DNA of 6,390 nt from Prevotellaceae bacterium (GTDB lineage: Bacteria; Bacteroidota; Bacteroidia; Bacteroidales; UBA932), in NCBI GenBank assembly GCA_031278495.1, contig JAITKG010000186.1, forward strand, positions 1-6,390. Reading direction: 5' to 3'. Below the pieces are notes generated by a model. It searched no databases and had not been told where the DNA came from. It was given only the letters and a program-made list of their open reading frames with translations. Of this stretch, positions 5,870-6,390 are shown one piece after another (position 1 is the stretch's first letter; every line of letters begins with the position of its first letter). The translations under genes and the position numbers were made by a program.

Positions 5870-5899
5870 ATGAAAAAAATAGTTTTTTTGTGGCGTTAA
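5870..5899 (+). other. Relic gene start: MKKIVFLWR then stop
   Basis: ATG at 5870 opens a nine-codon frame, MKKIVFLWR, that ends at TAA 5897-5899, followed at once by another TAA. The lysine-then-hydrophobic start is typical of a signal peptide, and a purine-rich ggaagg lies 16 nt upstream. It is in the same frame as the DUF1080 reading frame that begins about 84 nt further on. The likely reading is that this is the original start of that gene, cut off from it by the repeat module at 5905-5965. A chance ORF of this size cannot be excluded. Confidence 0.45.
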
Positions 5900-5904
5900 T
5901 AAAA

Positions 5905-5933
5905 CCCCCTAACCCCCGAAAGGGGAACACGGG
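5905..5933. repeat. C-rich hairpin repeat, copy 2 (C5TAAC5-GAAA-G4)
   Basis: This 29-bp element matches the copy at 273-301 in 26 of 29 positions. CCCC (5914-5917) and GGGG (5922-5925) pair around a GAAA tetraloop, a stable GNRA-type loop. On the minus strand the G-rich arm is followed by gTTTTatt, so any terminator function would again serve minus-strand transcripts and not rseP. It lies between the relic ATG at 5870 and the DUF1080 frame. Confidence 0.8.
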
Positions 5934-5965
5934 AATTAAGAATTAGAAATTAAGAATTAAGAATT
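5934..5965. repeat. aattaag tandem units
   Basis: Imperfect tandem copies of a 7- to 9-bp A/T-rich unit (aattaag, aattagaa, aattaag, aattaag, aatt). They fill the gap between the C-rich hairpin and GGCTGGCGTGGCTAC at 5966. They take the same place as the gatttac(g/a) octamers in the left module, although the unit sequence differs. In-frame stops here (for example TAA at 5951-5953) separate the relic start from the DUF1080 frame. Confidence 0.8.
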
Positions 5966-6390
5966 GGCTGGCGTGGCTACGGGAAAGACGCCGTGCCGGG
6001 CAAATGGACGATTGAAGACGGCTGTATCAAGTTTAACGGATCCGGCGGCGGCGAAGCGCAGGAAGCCGCCGGCGGCGACCTTATCTTCAACCACAAGTTC
6101 AAAAATTTTGAATTGTTGCTGGAATGGAAAATTTCCAAAGGCGGCAACTCCGGCATCCTTTACCTCGCGCAGGAAGTAGAAACGAAAGATAAGGACGGGA
6201 ACACGAAATTAGAGCCGATATATATTTCATCGCCCGAATTTCAATTGCTGGACAATGAAAACCATCCCGATGCTAAATTGGGCAAGGATAATAACCGGCA
6301 AGCCGCTTCGCTGTATGACATGATTCCGGCTGTTCCGCAAACTGCCAAGCCTTTTGGTGAATGGAATGAGGCAAAAGTGATGGTGTATCA
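5954..6390 (+). pseudogene. DUF1080 / 3-keto-disaccharide hydrolase family protein, 5' end lost, partial at window edge
   Basis: The plus frame open from 5954 to the window end (about 145 codons) encodes a DUF1080 (PF06439) domain, a jelly-roll family with members that hydrolyse 3-keto-disaccharides; such proteins are usually exported. Family marks are GWRGYGKDAVPGKW (from 5966), EDGCIKF, NFELLLEWKIS, GGNSGILYL, SPEFQLLDN followed by NHPD, ASLYDMIP and GEWNEAKVMV. The normal N-terminus (signal peptide and the LFNGKDL-like strand before GWRGY) is absent: homology begins exactly at the end of a repeat module, stops lie just upstream, and the first in-frame ATG is deep in the domain. GTG at 5993 or ATT at 5963 are poor start options. 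I infer a gene broken by repeat insertion and deletion. A metagenome assembly join at a repeat would look the same. Family assignment is firm; pseudogene status is moderate. Confidence 0.7.

Noticed and set aside
5964..6179. Plus-strand 71-codon ORF starting at TTG 5964
   Set aside because: It is an out-of-frame shadow of the DUF1080 reading frame, whose family motifs are clear in the next frame.

Overview
The window looks like a chromosomal segment of a Bacteroidota bacterium, probably Bacteroidales-like. The evidence is the -7 promoter motif TAnnTTTG upstream of the peptidase gene, the lack of clear Shine-Dalgarno sites, the gene families present, and intergenic spaces filled with short tandem repeats and a C5TAAC5 hairpin element. 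The species cannot be named from the sequence alone.

Layout: (1) 1-678 holds no convincing gene. It has an outward-facing minus-strand promoter candidate, a mosaic of 7-, 8- and 18-bp tandem repeats mixed with a recurring GGCTGGCGCGGCAAC word and a C-rich hairpin, then a hairpin terminator shared with the end of nadA. (2) 679-1623, minus strand: nadA, quinolinate synthase, with all expected Fe-S cysteines. (3) 1624-2316 is a 693-bp AT-rich divergent intergenic region with a cluster of DnaA-box-like 9-mers (two perfect), a 140-bp stretch that is 86% A+T, a palindrome and a 17-bp inverted repeat. This is a credible replication-origin candidate. (4) 2317-5830, plus strand: an M23/LytM-type membrane-anchored peptidase, dxr (overlapping it and apparently starting with TTG) and rseP, a probable operon that joins envelope remodelling, isoprenoid precursor synthesis and regulated intramembrane proteolysis. 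(5) 5831-6390: a relic signal-peptide start, a second copy of the C-rich repeat module, then a DUF1080 (3-keto-disaccharide hydrolase family) reading frame that has lost its 5' end and runs off the window.

The genes are ordinary housekeeping genes. The most interesting material is non-coding: the possible oriC between divergent nadA and M23-dxr-rseP, and a composite repeat found at both ends of the window. Its right copy sits exactly where the DUF1080 gene lost its N-terminus.
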